Made by a program: the position numbers and the translations under genes. DNA of 52,302 nt from Gemmatimonadota bacterium (lineage in GTDB: Bacteria > Gemmatimonadota > Gemmatimonadetes > Gemmatimonadales > Gemmatimonadaceae). Shown in pieces: positions 26,351 through 38,266 of this stretch. The stretch is taken from positions 1 through 52,302 of the forward strand of contig JACREJ010000021.1 in the NCBI GenBank assembly GCA_016218305.1. The letters are read 5' to 3'. The notes under the pieces are model-generated. The model worked only from the letters and a program-made list of their open reading frames with translations, had not been told where the DNA came from and did no database searches. The stretch's first letter is position 1. Each line of letters starts with the position of its first letter.

Positions 26351-27399
26351 GGCGTGTCCCGCTCCAGCAGCTGCTCGAGGCGCTTCATCATCCCGGCGAG
26401 CTTGAGCAGCGCGGCGCTCGCGCGCAGCGACTCGCGGTGCGGGCGGGCCGGATAGCCCGACCACGACTCGCCGGCAGGAACGTTGCTGATCACACCGCCC
26501 TGCGCGCCGATCTTCGCGCCGGCGCCGATGGTCAGGTGCCCGCTCACGCCCACCTGCCCCGCGAGCACCACGCCGTCCTCGAGCCGCGAGCTGCCGCTCA
26601 CGCCGCACTGCGCGACGAGCAGGCAGAGCCGCCCCACGCGCGCGTTGTGCCCGATGTGCACGAGGTTGTCGATCTTCGTCCCCGCGCCGACCACCGTGTC
26701 GTCCACGCTGCCGCGGTCGATGCACGAGTTCGCGCCGATCTCGACGTCGTCGCCGATGATCGCGCGCCCGACATGCGGGATCTTCTCGTGCACGAAGCGC
26801 CCATCCACCGTGTGCGACACGTAGCCGAAGCCGTCGCTGCCGATGGCGGCGCCGGAGTGCACGATCACCCGGTGCCCGATCTCGCTCTGCGGATACACCA
26901 CCGCATGCGCATGGAACTGACAGTCATCGCCCACCACTGCGAGCGCGCCGATCACGGCGTGCGGGCCGACCCAGGTGCGGTCGCCGATGCGCGCACCGTC
27001 CTCGATCACCGCCCCGGGGCCGATGCAGACGTCGCGCCCCAGCACCGCCCCGCGGCCCACGTGCGCCGACGGATCGATGCCCGGGGTTCGCACCACCGGA
27101 CGGTAGAAGCGGGGCACGAGCGCCAGCATCGATTCATACGGCTTGGCGACCACGATGCGCGCCCGCGGCGTGCCGGGCGTCGCCTCGAGTTCAGGGGACA
27201 CCAGCACGACGCCGGCGCGCGTGGAGGCGAGCACCGGCGCGTACTGAAGCTTCGCGAGAAAGCTGAGCTCGTCCGGCCCGGCGCGGTCAAGCGGCGCGAA
27301 CGCCGACACCCGCACCGACGGATCGCCGACAAGCCGGCCGCCCGTCGCCTCGGCGAGCTGGGCGGCGGTCAGGCTCTGGACGCTGACGTCCTGCGTCAT
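26347..27399 (-). CDS. lpxD: UDP-3-O-(3-hydroxyacyl)glucosamine N-acyltransferase LpxD
   Basis: This 350-residue enzyme adds the second acyl chain in lipid A synthesis. It has an N-terminal uridine-binding domain (about 1-100, including LAEATGGRLVGDPSVRVSAF), a left-handed beta helix of hexapeptide repeats, the catalytic His region GSDGFGYVSHTVDGRFVHEK followed by KIPHVGRAIIGDD, and a C-terminal helix. Gap to skp is 31 nt. Confidence 0.97.
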
Positions 27400-27430
27400 G
27401 CGGCGATCGGGGGTGGGGGTGCCGCTGCCG

Positions 27431-28096
27431 TCAGCTGACCGGCGGGACCTTCGGCTTCGCGGCGCCGGCCGGGGCCGACACCGGGCCCGCCGGCGCGGCG
27501 GCCGGCGGCTTCGTGGCCGCCGGAGCGGCCGGACGCGCCGCCGCCGGAGCCGCCACCTGCGGAACCGGCATGGAGCGGATCTTCACCAGCACCTTGTCCG
27601 TGATGTTGAGGTTCTTGTCGATGGCCACGATCGGGTTGCCCTGGCTCCCGACGTCGAGGATGAGGGTCAGCCCCTCCTCCTTCCGCACGTCTTCGAGCGC
27701 CACCTTGATCTGCTCGATGATGGGCTGCAGGAGCTGCGCCTGGCGCTGCTGCGCCTGGAGGTCGAGCGCCTGCGTGCGCGTCTGGTATTCCTGCTCGCGC
27801 TCGCCGATGCTCCGCTGGCGCGTCTCGCGTGCCGCCGGGCTCAGCCCCGCCTCGGCCTTCTGGTAGGCCGTGATCATCGCCTGCAGCGAGTCCTGCATGC
27901 GGGTGACCTGGTCCTGCAGCGCCTGCGCTTCCTTCTTCCACTGGGCATCGGCGTCGGTGCGCCCCGGCGCCTTGTCGAGCAGCTCGCGCGTGTCGACGTA
28001 GGCGACCTTCACGGCGGTGCCCTGCGCGGCGGCGAGCACGGGCAGGAACAGGAGAGGAACGATGGCGCCAATCAGCGCGCGAACACGAACGGGCAT
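27431..28096 (-). CDS. skp: OmpH/Skp-family periplasmic chaperone
   Basis: This 221-residue protein has a signal peptide (residues 1-24, ending VLAAAQG), then VAYVDTRELLDKAPG and a long coiled-coil pair (about 50-130, rich in Gln, Glu and Arg) typical of Skp tentacles. Its last 45 residues are an Ala/Pro-rich tail not present in E. coli Skp. It holds unfolded outer-membrane proteins on the way to BamA. It lies 15 nt downstream of bamA. Confidence 0.93.
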   Translation of the reverse strand: MPVRVRALIGAIVPLLFLPVLAAAQGTAVKVAYVDTRELLDKAPGRTDADAQWKKEAQALQDQVTRMQDSLQAMITAYQKAEAGLSPAARETRQRSIGEREQEYQTRTQALDLQAQQRQAQLLQPIIEQIKVALEDVRKEEGLTLILDVGSQGNPIVAIDKNLNITDKVLVKIRSMPVPQVAAPAAARPAAPAATKPPAAAPAGPVSAPAGAAKPKVPPVS

Positions 28097-28111
28097 TGCA
28101 GACTCCAGGTG

Positions 28112-30541
28112 TTAGAAGAACTGGCCGAGGCGGAAGTGCAGCTGGAACTTCGGATCGGGCCGCCCGAATGCATCGGTGCGGTCGAACCCGTAGGCCCAAT
28201 CGAGACCAAGCGGCCCGAGCGGCGTCACGACCGAGGCGCCGATGCCGGCGCCGCGGAACAGGCGCGACGGGTCAATCTCGCGGGGATGGGCCCACATATT
28301 CCCCGCGTCGTAAAACACGTTGATGTACAGCTGCTGGCTCACCCGCAGGCCCACTTCGGCCGTCGAGGTGAAGAAGGCGTTGCCGAAGGAATTGCGCTGC
28401 GCGTTGTACGTCCCCGTCGAGCCCGAGAAGCCGGTGGGCGTGATCGAGAACTCCGGGTAACCGCGCAGCATCTCGCCGAACTGCACGCCGCCGAGCGAGA
28501 ATGACTGGGAGTAGAAGAACGCCCCCGGGTCGCCGAAGACGGCGCCCGCCTTGGCCGTCAGCCCGACCGTGAACTTCAGCGGGTTGCTGCCCGGCTTGGC
28601 GCCGCCGATCTGCCCGAGCAGCGCGTGCGAGCGCATCTCCGTGTAGTAGCGCTGGAACGTGGACGTGCCGCCCAGCAGGCCGCCGTTGAAGTCGGCCTTG
28701 ATGGTCTGCATGCTCCCCTGCGTCGCGAACGGCATGTCCACGCGCGTGTCGCGCGTCAGCGACAGCCCCAGGTTGCTGCGGAAGCACCGCGTGCAGTCCA
28801 TGGAGTTGGTGACGGTGCCGAGCAGGCCGTCGCTGCCGAATTTCACCGCCTCCGCGCCGTACGACACGAAAATGCGCGAGAATCGCGAGTTCGGGAGCGG
28901 GAAGCCCATCTGCAGGCTGGCGCCCGTCCGGATGGACCGGCCGAGGTCGGCGATGCGGTAGCGCGCCTGCGAGTTGTACGCCGTCACCGTGCCCGACAGC
29001 CGGCTCTTGCGGATGGCCGGGTCGGTGTAGCTCAGGTTGAAGTCGTTGATGTAGCGGCCGTACTGCCACTGCATCGACCCGCGCTTGCAGTTGCCCCAGA
29101 GGTTGGGCTGCTCCAGGCCGATGAAGCCGCCGACGCCCGTGCCCTGCCCCATCGACGCGCCGAAGTTGATGTTGCCGGTGCGCTTCTCCTTCACGCGGAA
29201 GATCACGTCCACGTCGCCGGCCTCGTTGGCCTGCTTCGTGTCGGGCGGCGGAATGGGCGTCTCGAAGAAGCCCATGTTGCCGAGGCTCTGGTACGAGCGG
29301 ATGAGCCGGTCCTGGTTGAATACGTCGCCCGGAATCACGAACAGCTGCTCCCGGATGCACGCCTCGTTCGTGTAGTCGTTGCCGAGAATGTCCACGCGGT
29401 TGATGATCGCCGGCTGGTTCTCGGTGATCTCCCAGCGCAGGTTCACCCGCGGCACCGAATCGGGGCCGAGCCCCGCCGGCTCCGCCACAGGGCGGATCTG
29501 CGCGTAGATGTAGCCGTCGTTCGAGTAGAGCGTCCGCACCTTCTGCGTCGCGTCATCCCATTGCGTGCGGTCAAACAGGTTGGACGCCGCCTTCTTGCGT
29601 CGGACCAGCGCCGCCACGCGCTGCGGCAGCGTCGGGGCGCCGCTCGTGAACGGGAAGTACCGCTGCACGTCCTCGGTGGAGAAGTGCTTGTTACCGTCCA
29701 CCGCGAAGGTGCCCACGTTGTACCGGCGGCCTTCGTTCACCGTCAGCTCGATGAGCCCCTTGCCGCGCTCCCGGTCGATGAGGAGCGTGTCGCGCAGGAA
29801 CTGGAAGTCCACGAAACCCTGCTTCGCGAACAGCTCCGGGATGCGCTCGCCCAGGTCGCCGGCGTACTTGTCCTCGTCGAAGGCGCCCTTGCGCCACCAC
29901 CAGAAGCCCTCGGGGCGCGTCTTCATCGACTTGACGATCGCCTTGGTGGGCACCTCGGAGTTGCCGAGCACCTTCACGCCGGAGACGGCGAGGCGGCGCC
30001 CCTCGTCCACGCGGAAGAGAAGCTTGATCTTGTTGTCGACCGTCGTCGTCTCGGGCTTGATCTGCGCCAGGTAGAAGCCGCTCGCCTGGTACACGGAGTC
30101 GATGCGGGTGATGGCCAGCGCCACCTGCGCCGGGTCCACCGGGCGCCCAATCAGCAGGTCCACCTTGTCGCGGACCGTGCGCAGCGAGACCACCTCGGGT
30201 CCCACGACGTCCACGTCGAGGAGCACCGGGCGCTCGACCACCGTGATCAGGAGCGTCGCCTGCTGCGCGTCCGCGGATAGGACGCACGACAGGCGGACAT
30301 CGTCGAACTGTCCCCCCTCGAACACCTTGCGGATGGCGCGCTGGAGGGTCGGGTAGTTCAGCGCCTCTTTGGCGCGCAGTCCGGCATCCGACAGGATGGT
30401 CGACGTCGGGACACGCTTGTTGCCGCTGACGGCAATCGTGTCCGGCGTCTGGCACCGTCCATCATCGGGCTGTTGCGCGCCCAGCGGGGCGACACCCGCC
30501 AGGGCGACCAGCGCCAAGACGGTAAGGGTCGGTCGAAGCAT
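28112..30541 (-). CDS. bamA: Outer membrane protein assembly factor BamA
   Basis: This 809-residue Omp85 protein folds outer-membrane beta barrels. The signal peptide starts at ATG 30541 (MLRPTLTVLALVALAG, mature start near GAQQPDDG); earlier in-frame ATGs at about 30559 and 30556 are alternatives, and none has a good ribosome-binding site. Five POTRA domains occupy about 40-415, for example the segment GNKRVPTSTILSDAGL that starts POTRA1. The 16-strand barrel follows, with the VRGY-box equivalent LRGYPEFSIT near residue 700, and the C-terminal Phe (QLHFRLGQFF) is the expected beta-signal. First gene of the bamA-skp-lpx operon. Confidence 0.96.
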   Translation of the reverse strand: MLRPTLTVLALVALAGVAPLGAQQPDDGRCQTPDTIAVSGNKRVPTSTILSDAGLRAKEALNYPTLQRAIRKVFEGGQFDDVRLSCVLSADAQQATLLITVVERPVLLDVDVVGPEVVSLRTVRDKVDLLIGRPVDPAQVALAITRIDSVYQASGFYLAQIKPETTTVDNKIKLLFRVDEGRRLAVSGVKVLGNSEVPTKAIVKSMKTRPEGFWWWRKGAFDEDKYAGDLGERIPELFAKQGFVDFQFLRDTLLIDRERGKGLIELTVNEGRRYNVGTFAVDGNKHFSTEDVQRYFPFTSGAPTLPQRVAALVRRKKAASNLFDRTQWDDATQKVRTLYSNDGYIYAQIRPVAEPAGLGPDSVPRVNLRWEITENQPAIINRVDILGNDYTNEACIREQLFVIPGDVFNQDRLIRSYQSLGNMGFFETPIPPPDTKQANEAGDVDVIFRVKEKRTGNINFGASMGQGTGVGGFIGLEQPNLWGNCKRGSMQWQYGRYINDFNLSYTDPAIRKSRLSGTVTAYNSQARYRIADLGRSIRTGASLQMGFPLPNSRFSRIFVSYGAEAVKFGSDGLLGTVTNSMDCTRCFRSNLGLSLTRDTRVDMPFATQGSMQTIKADFNGGLLGGTSTFQRYYTEMRSHALLGQIGGAKPGSNPLKFTVGLTAKAGAVFGDPGAFFYSQSFSLGGVQFGEMLRGYPEFSITPTGFSGSTGTYNAQRNSFGNAFFTSTAEVGLRVSQQLYINVFYDAGNMWAHPREIDPSRLFRGAGIGASVVTPLGPLGLDWAYGFDRTDAFGRPDPKFQLHFRLGQFF

Positions 30542-30563
30542 AAGCAGGGAAATATACATAAGA

Positions 30564-30597
30564 GGCCGGGTGGATTGCAGTTGCAACCCGCCCGGCC
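30564..30597 (-). terminator. Intrinsic-type terminator after clpC
   Basis: GGCCGGGTGGATTGCA (30564-30579) and TGCAACCCGCCCGGCC (30582-30597) form a 16-bp stem with two imperfect pairs and a 2-nt loop. On the minus strand it is followed by TCTTATGTATATTT, a T-rich stretch. It separates the mcsA-mcsB-clpC unit from bamA. Confidence 0.75.
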
Positions 30598-30612
30598 CCG
30601 TCAGGTTCCTTC

Positions 30613-33120
<2,508 letters not shown>

Positions 33121-33149
33121 CGTCTCCCCGGTCGTCGCCGGCGAGGCCG

Positions 33150-34229
33150 CTACGCCTCGCCCGCCTCCACGGCCAGCACCCCGCGCACGTAGCGCGCGCG
33201 GGCGAGATTGGCCTCGATCTCCGTCAGCGGACGCCCCTCCGCCAGCGAGAGGTGCGCCGCCTGGCTGAACACCAGCAGCTTGTTCAGCGTGTATACACTC
33301 AAGCCACCAATCAGGTACATACCGACGGCCAACCGGACGCCGCTCAGCAGGTTCATGGCCTCGTCAGCGCCCAGGCTCCGGGCATACCGCAAGGTTCCGT
33401 ACGCCCGCCACAGCTTGTCCTCGATAATATAACCGGCATCCCGGCTCAGGACACGGCGCGCCTCCGACTCCCGCGAGATCACGTGCGCCACGACCCGCGC
33501 CAGGTGGTCGCAGAGTTCGTCCTCGGTGCGCCCCAGGGTGGTCTGGTTGGAAATCTGGAAGAAGTTGCCGACCACCTCGCTCCCCTCACCGTACAGCCCC
33601 CGGTAGGTCAGCCCCATCTGCTGAAGCCCGGTGAGCACCTTCCCGATCTCCTGGGTCAGCACCAGCCCCGGCAGGTGGACCAACACCGATGCGCGAAGTC
33701 CCGTTCCCACGTTGGTGGGGCACGACGTCAGGAAGCCGAATTCGTGGTGGTAGGCCAGCGGCAGTCGCTCGCCCAGCTCGCGCTCCAGCTGGGCGGCCCG
33801 TTCCCACGCCCCGGCGATATCGAAGCCGGAGCGGAAGACCTGGAGACGCAGGTGATCCTCCTCGTTCACCATCAGCGCCGCCTCATCGCCCACCAGCACC
33901 GCCGACCCGCTGCGCGCCGTCGGCGCGTCCAGCTCGGCCAGCTCCCGGCTCACCAGGTGACGTTCGTGCAGGAGGTGGCGCTCGCCGGTCGTCAGCTCGT
34001 CCACCCGCAGCAGGATGGCGCGCGACAGCAACGCCGTGTCGGCAGCCGCCTCGCGGACCTGGTGCAGGACGCGCAGCCGTTCGGCGTCCCCCGCCCGCGG
34101 ACTGAACGGAAACCCGGAGAGGTTGCGCGCCAGGCGCACGCGCGACGACAGCACGATGTCGGCATGCGGCCCCGACGCCGTGATCCACGGCATCCCGCCG
34201 TCCGGCAGGAGCGACAGGTCGAGCGTCAT
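33150..34229 (-). CDS. mcsB: Protein arginine kinase McsB
   Basis: This 359-residue protein belongs to the phosphagen-kinase superfamily. It has SSRVRLARNLSGFPF (about 27-41), NEEDHLRLQVF (about 121-131), and LTSCPTNVGTGLRASV with the active-site cysteine, all McsB/guanidino-kinase landmarks. McsB phosphorylates arginines on proteins and thereby marks them for ClpC-ClpP. The C-terminal helical region is present, so it should be full-length. It overlaps mcsA by ATGA. Confidence 0.95.
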   Translation of the reverse strand: MTLDLSLLPDGGMPWITASGPHADIVLSSRVRLARNLSGFPFSPRAGDAERLRVLHQVREAAADTALLSRAILLRVDELTTGERHLLHERHLVSRELAELDAPTARSGSAVLVGDEAALMVNEEDHLRLQVFRSGFDIAGAWERAAQLERELGERLPLAYHHEFGFLTSCPTNVGTGLRASVLVHLPGLVLTQEIGKVLTGLQQMGLTYRGLYGEGSEVVGNFFQISNQTTLGRTEDELCDHLARVVAHVISRESEARRVLSRDAGYIIEDKLWRAYGTLRYARSLGADEAMNLLSGVRLAVGMYLIGGLSVYTLNKLLVFSQAAHLSLAEGRPLTEIEANLARARYVRGVLAVEAGEA

Positions 34230-34705
34230 TCGAGCGCCCGGATCTGGTCGCGCAGCGTCGCCGCGAGCTCGAACTCCTCCGCTGCCACGGCCTGCTGAAG
34301 GCGCTCGCGCAGCTGCTCAAGCGCCGTCTCCTCGCTGCTGACCGCCGGGGCCTCGTACTCGTGGCCCCGATGCCGCGCCGCGCCGTGCACGCGCCGCAGC
34401 AGCTCGCGCAGCGCGCCCTCGAACGCCGTGTAGCACTGTGCGCATCCCAGCCGCCCCGAGGCGCGGAAATCGCGCAGCGACGTCTGGCAGTAGGCGCATC
34501 GCACCTGGTCGCCCGCCGACGGGGACGCCTGCTGCTGCACCGCGTGCAGGAAGTCGCCGAGCGGATGCTTGGGCATCGCGACGGTCGTCTCGATGCCCTT
34601 GGCCGCCGCGCACTTCTCGCACAGGTGCAGCTGCGTCACCTCCGACTCGACGATCTGCGTGAGGTGCACCACCGCGTCGCGCTCACGGCACTGGTCGCAC
34701 AACAT
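34226..34705 (-). CDS. mcsA: McsA-like zinc-binding activator of McsB
   Basis: This 159-residue protein has four CxxC pairs: CDQC at 3-6, CEKC at about 29-32, CAYC at about 70-73 and CAQC at about 88-91. A UVR-type helical segment EEFELAATLRDQIRAL forms the C terminus. McsA activates McsB and acts in metal and heat stress responses. It lies downstream of lolD with a TGATG overlap. No ctsR repressor gene accompanies it, unlike the Firmicutes operon. Confidence 0.93.
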   Translation of the reverse strand: MLCDQCRERDAVVHLTQIVESEVTQLHLCEKCAAAKGIETTVAMPKHPLGDFLHAVQQQASPSAGDQVRCAYCQTSLRDFRASGRLGCAQCYTAFEGALRELLRRVHGAARHRGHEYEAPAVSSEETALEQLRERLQQAVAAEEFELAATLRDQIRALE

Positions 34706-35403
34706 CAGACCAGCCCCTCGCCGCCGTTGGCGTGCAGGGTGCCGTCCTCGAGCAGGAGGATGCGCTGCGCGCGCGACGCCAGCGACCGGTTGTGCGTCAC
34801 GACCACCAGCCCCACCCCCATCTCGGCGGCCAGCGACGCGAACAGGTCGTGCAGCGATTCCGCGTTTACGTGGTCCAGGTTGCCCGACGGCTCGTCGGCG
34901 AGCACCCGCGGCGGCGCGGCGGCGAGCGCGCGCGCCACCGCCGTGCGCTGTTGCTCGCCCCCCGACAGCTCACCCGGCCGATGCGTCATGCGCCCCGCAA
35001 GCCCGACGCGTTCGAGCAGCATCTGTGCGCGTGCCCGCGCCTCGCGGGACGACTTGCCTCCAATGCGAAGCGGCATCATCACGTTTTCGAGCGCGGTGAA
35101 CTCCTTCAGCAGGTGGTGGAACTGGAAGACGAATCCCACCGAGCGGTTGCGCAGGGCGGCGAGCTCCACGTCGGCCACCTGGCTCACCGCCGTGCCGTCG
35201 AGCGCGACGTCACCGCCGGTGGGGCGCTCCAGCGCGCCCAGCACCTGCAGCAGCGTGCTCTTCCCCGCACCGCTGGCACCCACCACGGCCACCATTTCAC
35301 CGCGCGCCACCTGCAGGTCCACGCCGTCAAGCACGACGATCTGGCCGCCGTCACCGCCCGTGAAGACCTTCCGGACGCCGCGTGCCTCGAGGATCGGGGT
35401 CAT
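34705..35403 (-). CDS. lolD: Lipoprotein-releasing ABC transporter ATP-binding protein LolD
   Basis: This 232-residue ATPase has Walker [10 protein letters not shown], signature LSGGEQQR, Walker B RVLADEP and the H-loop [10 protein letters not shown]. It belongs to the MacB/LolD subfamily. It energises extraction of outer-membrane lipoproteins from the inner membrane. ATG 35403 overlaps the permease stop (ATGA), and a longer frame upstream is only a shadow of the permease. Confidence 0.94.
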   Translation of the reverse strand: MTPILEARGVRKVFTGGDGGQIVVLDGVDLQVARGEMVAVVGASGAGKSTLLQVLGALERPTGGDVALDGTAVSQVADVELAALRNRSVGFVFQFHHLLKEFTALENVMMPLRIGGKSSREARARAQMLLERVGLAGRMTHRPGELSGGEQQRTAVARALAAAPPRVLADEPSGNLDHVNAESLHDLFASLAAEMGVGLVVVTHNRSLASRAQRILLLEDGTLHANGGEGLV

Positions 35404-36662
35404 TCGTCGCGGATTGCCTCGATCGGGTAGAGGCGGGACGCCTGACGCGCCGGATAGAGCGTGGCGAGGGCAGCCACGGCGAATCCGAGCAGCGCCATCA
35501 GCGCGGTGTCGCCGAGTTCGAGCCGCACCGGCAGGTGATCGATGAAGTACACCGTCGGGTCGAGCGTGATGAGCCGGTAGCGGTCCACGAGCAGCCCCAG
35601 CGCGCCGCCAAGCACCGTGCCGGCGAGCGTACCGACACAGCCGATCACCGTGCCCTGAATCAGGAAGATCCGGCGGATGGACGCCTCGGTGGCGCCCATC
35701 GCCTTGAGGATGCCGATCTCCCGCGTCTTGTCGCGCACCACCATCGTGAGCGTGCTCACGATGTTGAAGGCCGCCACGAGGATGATGAGCAGGAGGATCA
35801 CGCCCATCCCGAGCTTCTCCAGCTTGAGCGCGCGGAAGAGCGAACTGTTCTGCTCCTGCCAATCCACCGTGTGGAACGGAAACCCGAGGTCGGTGCTCAC
35901 GCGCTCCGCAACGAGGGGGGCCGCCCACCGGTCGGCCGTCGCCACCTCGAGCCCGGTCACGGCGCTGTCGAGGCCGGCGAACTCCTGCGCCACCTGCAGG
36001 TCGACGAAGACGTAGGCGTTGTCGTACTCGTACATCCCCGTCTCGAAGACGCCCGTCACCTCGAACTCCGCAACGCGCGGGATGAGCATGCCCAGCACGG
36101 CGTCCGGCTTGAGCCCCGCCGCCGTGATCATCGTGAGGCGCGTCCCCGGCTTGCCCGGATACGCCGAGAGCCGCTCCGCCAGCAGTTTCCCCACGACCGC
36201 GCCGCGTCGCTTGCCGTCGGAGCTGTTGAATGAGAAATCGCCCATGATGGCGTGACTGCGGATGCTCGTCACGTGGCGTGCCGAGGAATCCGTGGGCTCG
36301 ATGCCCGAGATGGAGACGCTCTCGGTATAGTCGCTGCGGGCCTTGGCGAGCGCCTGGGTGAGCACGAACGGCGCGACGGCGACGACGCCGTCCACCTTGG
36401 CCACCTTGGCCTGCACCGCGCGCCACCCGTTGATCTTCAGGTCGTCGCCGAAGACGAGCACGCGGAAGTCGGGGCTTCCAACGAGGATCTTCTCGCGCAG
36501 GTCGGTCTGCAGTCCGTTCATCACGCCGATGATCAGGATCAGCGCGCTCACGCCCACCACGATCCCGCCGATGGCGATGAGCGAGATGAACGACAGCCAC
36601 CGCGTGCGCCCGCGCGAGCGGAGGTAGCGCCAGGCGATTTCCAGCTCAAGTCGGTTTACCAT
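35400..36662 (-). CDS. LolC/LolE-type lipoprotein-releasing permease
   Basis: This 420-residue membrane protein has an N-terminal helix ([19 protein letters not shown]), a large periplasmic MacB-like domain (about 50-270), and three C-terminal FtsX-type helices (for example [20 protein letters not shown]). It ends with [18 protein letters not shown], the LolC/E family signature. A single permease gene is present, so it may form a homodimer (LolF-like) rather than a LolC-LolE pair. ATG 36662 has GGAGG four nt upstream. Confidence 0.92.
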   Translation of the reverse strand: MVNRLELEIAWRYLRSRGRTRWLSFISLIAIGGIVVGVSALILIIGVMNGLQTDLREKILVGSPDFRVLVFGDDLKINGWRAVQAKVAKVDGVVAVAPFVLTQALAKARSDYTESVSISGIEPTDSSARHVTSIRSHAIMGDFSFNSSDGKRRGAVVGKLLAERLSAYPGKPGTRLTMITAAGLKPDAVLGMLIPRVAEFEVTGVFETGMYEYDNAYVFVDLQVAQEFAGLDSAVTGLEVATADRWAAPLVAERVSTDLGFPFHTVDWQEQNSSLFRALKLEKLGMGVILLLIILVAAFNIVSTLTMVVRDKTREIGILKAMGATEASIRRIFLIQGTVIGCVGTLAGTVLGGALGLLVDRYRLITLDPTVYFIDHLPVRLELGDTALMALLGFAVAALATLYPARQASRLYPIEAIRDE

Positions 36663-36680
36663 CGCCCCTCCGCTATAAAC

Positions 36681-36753
36681 CCCTTCCCCTTCCCCTGCAC
36701 CACACCCTGCTCCCTGTTCCCTGCACCACACCCTGCACCCTTCCCCTTCCCCT
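36681..36753. repeat. Pyrimidine-rich direct repeat with A-B-B-A arrangement between lysS and the Lol genes
   Basis: CCCTTCCCCTTCCCCT occurs at 36681-36696 and 36738-36753. Between them CCCTGCACCACACCCTGC occurs at 36693-36710 and 36719-36736. All copies are in the same orientation. The last copy overlaps the stop codon of lysS at 36752-36754. The plus strand is almost purely pyrimidine plus a few A and G. Confidence 0.8.
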
Positions 36754-38266
36754 ACTCTGGCCTCATCGTCGGAAACAGAATCACATCCCGAATATGTGCC
36801 GTGCCGGTGAGGTACATGAACAGCCGGTCCATCCCCACGCCCACGCCCCCCATCGGTGGCATGCCGTACTCCATGGCGCGCAGGTAGTCCTCGTCCACGC
36901 CCGAAGCCTCCTCGTCGCCCGCCGCCTTCAGCGTGGCCTGCGCCTCGAAGCGCTGCCGCTGGTCGATGGGATCGTTGAGCTCGGAGAAGGCGTTGGCCAT
37001 CTCCTTCCCCTTGGCGAACATCTCGAACCGCTCCGTCAGTTCCGGATTCCCGCGCTTCGGCTTCGCCAGCGGCGACAGTTCCTTGGGATAGTCCACCACG
37101 AAGGTGGGCCGGTCGATCTTGCTCTCCACGTGATGCTGGAACAGTTCGTCCATCAGCTTGGGCCGCGACAGCGACGCGATGCCGTGCACGCCCGCGTGCT
37201 CGGCCGCTTTGCGGAGCTCGGCGTCGGTCAGCTTCGTCACGTCGGGGACGCGCAGCGCCTGCGACAGCGACGGCAGCCACTCCAGGCGCGGGAACGGGCC
37301 CTCCAGCACGGCCGGGTCGAACGCCGGCGCCTCGGAGGCCAGTCCCGCCGCCGTCAGCGAGTCGCGCACGGCGGTGGCCGCCGCGATCATCAGGGCCTCG
37401 ACGCGCTGCATCATCACGGTGTAATCGGCGTACGCCTCGTAGAACTCGAGCATCGTGAATTCCGGATTGTGCGTCCGGTCGGTGCCCTCGTTGCGGAAGT
37501 CGTGCCCGATCTCGTACACGCGGTCGAAGCCGCCCACCACGAGCCGCTTGAGATACAGCTCGTCGGCGATGCGCAGGTACAGCGGCATGTCAAGCGCGTT
37601 GTGGTGCGTCACGAACGGCTTCGCCGCGGCGCCACCATACAGCGGCTGCAGCACCGGCGTCTCCACCTCGAGGTAGCCGAGGCCGTCCATGAAGGCGCGC
37701 ACCGCGCTCGTCATGCGCGACCGCGCCGCGAAGAGCGCGCGCACCTCGGGATGCACGGCGAGGTCGGCATACCGCTGGCGCGACCGCTGCTCGCCGTCGG
37801 CAAACGCCGAATGCCGCACCACCGCGCCGTCCACCACTTCTTCCTTGCCGAACGGGAGCGGGCGCAGCGACTTCGCCAGCAGCTCGACGTGCTCCACGTG
37901 CACCGTCACCTCGCCGGTGCGCGTGCGGAAGAGCGGACCGCGCACGCCGATGATGTCGCCGAGGTCGAGCAGTTCGCACAGCGCCCACAGCGCCTCGCCC
38001 ACCACGTCCTTCTTGAAGTAGAGCTGCACGCGCCCCGAGGGATCGCCCAGGTGCGCGAAGGTCGACTTGCCGTGGGCGCGCCACGCGACGACGCGTCCGG
38101 CCAGCTGCACCACCGGCCCCTCGGCCGCCTCACCCAGCAGCGCCGGGCAGGCCGCCGCCAGGTGCTGGCGGTCAAAGCCGTAGCCGAACGGCGCCACGTT
38201 CAGCGCCTGCAGCGCGGCCAGCTTCTCGCGCCGCGCCTGCAGCACGTAGTTCAGTTCGTCGCTCAT
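36752..38266 (-). CDS. lysS: Lysyl-tRNA synthetase (class II)
   Basis: This 504-residue enzyme has the N-terminal OB-fold anticodon-binding domain (about 50-150) and the class II catalytic core. Motif 2 is [20 protein letters not shown] and motif 3 is [14 protein letters not shown] near the C terminus. It charges tRNA-Lys. It overlaps prfB by ATGA. Length and architecture are normal. Confidence 0.97.
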   Translation of the reverse strand: MSDELNYVLQARREKLAALQALNVAPFGYGFDRQHLAAACPALLGEAAEGPVVQLAGRVVAWRAHGKSTFAHLGDPSGRVQLYFKKDVVGEALWALCELLDLGDIIGVRGPLFRTRTGEVTVHVEHVELLAKSLRPLPFGKEEVVDGAVVRHSAFADGEQRSRQRYADLAVHPEVRALFAARSRMTSAVRAFMDGLGYLEVETPVLQPLYGGAAAKPFVTHHNALDMPLYLRIADELYLKRLVVGGFDRVYEIGHDFRNEGTDRTHNPEFTMLEFYEAYADYTVMMQRVEALMIAAATAVRDSLTAAGLASEAPAFDPAVLEGPFPRLEWLPSLSQALRVPDVTKLTDAELRKAAEHAGVHGIASLSRPKLMDELFQHHVESKIDRPTFVVDYPKELSPLAKPKRGNPELTERFEMFAKGKEMANAFSELNDPIDQRQRFEAQATLKAAGDEEASGVDEDYLRAMEYGMPPMGGVGVGMDRLFMYLTGTAHIRDVILFPTMRPE

